Shown here: piece by piece, positions 62,897 to 64,000 of the stretch | How positions within the stretch are numbered: position 1 is the first letter of the stretch | Layout of the letters: the number at the start of each line of letters is the position of its first letter | NCBI GenBank assembly: GCA_020697295.1 | Contig: JAJFBF010000001.1 | Span: forward strand, 27,083 to 91,082 | Direction: 5' to 3' | Length of the DNA stretch: 64,000 nucleotides | DNA from: Moraxellaceae bacterium | GTDB lineage: Bacteria; Pseudomonadota; Gammaproteobacteria; Pseudomonadales; Moraxellaceae | The notes under the pieces: generated by a model | What the model was told of the DNA's origin: nothing | What the model saw: only the letters and a program-made list of their open reading frames with translations | Databases searched by the model: none | Program-made: the position numbers and the translations under genes

Positions 62897-63808
62897 ATGT
62901 TCATTAGCACATACGGCTATGAGCAGATCACAGAAGATGGAAAGCGCCACCATGGCCTCTTCCATAAAGCCATAGATTTTGCGAATGGCATCGAACTTTT
63001 TGAAATTGGCACCCTAATGGGCGTAGATAGGTCGTTTGATGGGCCAGTTTATTGCCTCAAGAAGGATCAGGCCCGCATACCATTTATTGTGCAAAGTGCA
63101 TCGGTTATTTCTGAAATGCCGATGAGCGCCTTCAATCGAAAGCCCCTTCGCTACCTCAATCCAGCCGCCGCCTTTCCCGAAGTAAGCGTTAAATTGTCAA
63201 GTCTTGGGCATGACTTAAAAAAGATCCCTCTTCTACGTGAACATATTTTCTATAGAAATGTTTGGGAAGAAGGTGATTCTCATGAGCACAAGTTTTCAGA
63301 AAACCCCGAGCTAAATAGCGCTTTCAAAGCCATTCAGGAAGCATTGCCTGTATTAATGTTTGAAGATTACAGAAGTTCAATTAACCCCAAGCCCTCTATA
63401 TGCCGGCACGTTCTCCCCTGCGCCACTGATAAAATTTATGAGCCATATCGCTCTGGAGAAAATGAAGGGAAAAGTGTTTTCCTTGATGCACCAGAACAAC
63501 CAGAGTCCCCTCAGGCGATAATCAATCGCATTGAGGAGCGCAGCCAGAAATCGCCAATTTCTATAGAAGAGCTAATGGCAGAGATAATAAGCGCTGAGCG
63601 GGGATATCTATTTTACGGAAATCTCTTTGCTAGCGCACTTATGAACAATGATAAAATGCTTCCTATCTTGAGAGCCTCGTTCGAGGAGCGTTATAGAAGT
63701 TATCACTCCTGCTTTGAAAAGTTTCTTTTAATGGTTTTTGGAATTTTCCAAAGCCGGCAGTCTTCAAGAGCAGTTTATGAGCGCTACTCCTGGAAAATAG
63801 CGCCCTAA
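62897..63808 (+). CDS. Cassette 6 protein of unknown function, AT-rich
   Basis: 303 aa, ATG 62897 preceded by CAGGGAG. Base composition is markedly more AT-rich than the chromosome and codon use differs, a clear sign of transfer. Largely soluble; no signal peptide. Features: GKRHHGLFHKAIDFANGIELFEIG near the start and FEERYRSYHSCFEKFLLMVFGIFQSRQ near the C-terminus. No known domain recognised. The stop codon TAA (63806-63808) lies inside the R'' box of attC6, so gene and site are fused tightly. Confidence 0.82.
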   Translation: MFISTYGYEQITEDGKRHHGLFHKAIDFANGIELFEIGTLMGVDRSFDGPVYCLKKDQARIPFIVQSASVISEMPMSAFNRKPLRYLNPAAAFPEVSVKLSSLGHDLKKIPLLREHIFYRNVWEEGDSHEHKFSENPELNSAFKAIQEALPVLMFEDYRSSINPKPSICRHVLPCATDKIYEPYRSGENEGKSVFLDAPEQPESPQAIINRIEERSQKSPISIEELMAEIISAERGYLFYGNLFASALMNNDKMLPILRASFEERYRSYHSCFEKFLLMVFGIFQSRQSSRAVYERYSWKIAP

Positions 63809-63888
63809 CAACTCGTTCAAGGCCGACGCGGCACCATTGGTTCAAAAATCAGAGGTCACGTGCGCGCGGCCTTAACTCCACGTTAGGT
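63803..63888 (+). other. attC site 6 (different type)
   Basis: R'' CCCTAAC (63803-63809), R' GTTAGGT (63882-63888), arms CGTTCAAGGCCGACGCGG and CGCGCGGCCTTAACTCCACG. Its arms differ from those of attC1-5 and resemble attC sites of mobile integron cassettes, suggesting a separate origin. Confidence 0.9.
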
Positions 63889-63894
63889 ACAGGC

Positions 63895-64000
63895 ATGAAA
63901 ATTCACAGGCTCTCCATCCTCGTCCTGTTAGGCTCATGGCTTTCGAGCTGCGGCCTTTTGCCTGCCTGGGACCGGAGCACGGGTATCGTGGGCCAGGTAC
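63895..64000 (+). CDS. Cassette 7 lipoprotein, 3' truncated by window edge
   Basis: First 35 codons only. ATG 63895 starts a lipoprotein signal: MKIHRLSILVLLGSWLSSC, lipobox LSSC, then GLLPAWDRSTG. The remainder lies outside the window. Function unknown. Confidence 0.72.
   Translation, partial: MKIHRLSILVLLGSWLSSCGLLPAWDRSTGIVGQV

Larger units (their letters stand above)
59203..64000. mobile_element. Chromosomal integron (integrase, attI region and seven cassettes, continuing beyond window)
   Basis: An integron integrase gene on the minus strand faces away from an array of cassettes on the plus strand. Six attC sites of about 85 bases (60815, 61257, 61799, 62421, 62798, 63803) share arms GTTCCAGGSGACG and CGCSCCTGAACTCCACGTTAG, except attC6, which is of another type. 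Cassette limits (cut after G of GTTRRRY): 60306-60894, 60895-61335, 61336-61877, 61878-62500, 62501-62876, 62877-63882, 63883 onward. Cassette DNA is clearly less GC-rich in places than the host. The array leaves the window unfinished. Confidence 0.93.

Overview
The window is GC-rich, densely coded chromosomal DNA from a free-living proteobacterium, most likely a gammaproteobacterium. Evidence for this is the EarP / Arg32-type EF-P pair, a YheU (UPF0270) protein, the SrkA kinase, FadI-type thiolase, ATP-type PckA, a subfamily I lipase with its foldase, and the Sbp-CysTWA sulfate importer. No rRNA or tRNA gene was seen, and genus cannot be fixed from the sequence alone.

Layout. 1-6.4 kb: 3' end of a FadI-like thiolase, two paralogous lipoproteins flanking an unknown exported protein, and an SDR oxidoreductase. 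6.6-18.5 kb: YheU, glyoxalase I, a DUF4328-like membrane protein, a two-domain polyphosphate:AMP phosphotransferase, a coiled-coil protein, a phosphofructokinase with an unusual active site, an amidase, MltA, an acyltransferase, and earP-efp. 18.7-25.7 kb: a run of exported proteins of unknown function (including two tandem TPR-like lipoproteins), a serine hydrolase and a repeat-tailed protein. 26-30.3 kb: an adaptor-ATPase-permease-permease efflux operon. 30.3-36.5 kb: quinone reductase-like protein, MscS channel, SrkA, and a cytochrome trio (cytochrome b, diheme c, DUF1924/SHP-type c). 36.6-44.3 kb: ahpC-ahpF, then divergently a sulfate importer operon that contains a degenerate response regulator. 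44.3-58.9 kb: lipase and foldase separated by a terminator, quinone reductase, crotonase, DUF2806-like protein, three paralogous lipoproteins, a beta-barrel candidate, a membrane-GAF protein, a double GST-N protein ending in a (Pro-Glu-Cys)n repeat, and pckA.

59.2-64 kb is the accessory part: a chromosomal integron. It has an IntI integrase on the minus strand, an attI-type GTTAGGT junction at 60305, and six attC sites of about 85 bp in the same orientation, with a seventh cassette running off the end. Cassette 1 carries two small related membrane genes, the first broken by a perfect 43-bp tandem duplication. Cassettes 3, 4 and 6 carry unrecognised genes, cassette 7 starts a lipoprotein, and cassettes 2 and 5 appear to have no normal gene. 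Cassettes 2-5 share an extra block of about 85 bp just before attC that usual integron architecture does not explain; I regard this as the most novel feature.

The chromosome around it is sprinkled with REP-like palindromes (GTCGGGATTTATCCCGAC and GTCGGGCTTCAGCCCGAC classes) and short tandem repeats of 6 to 9 bp between genes.
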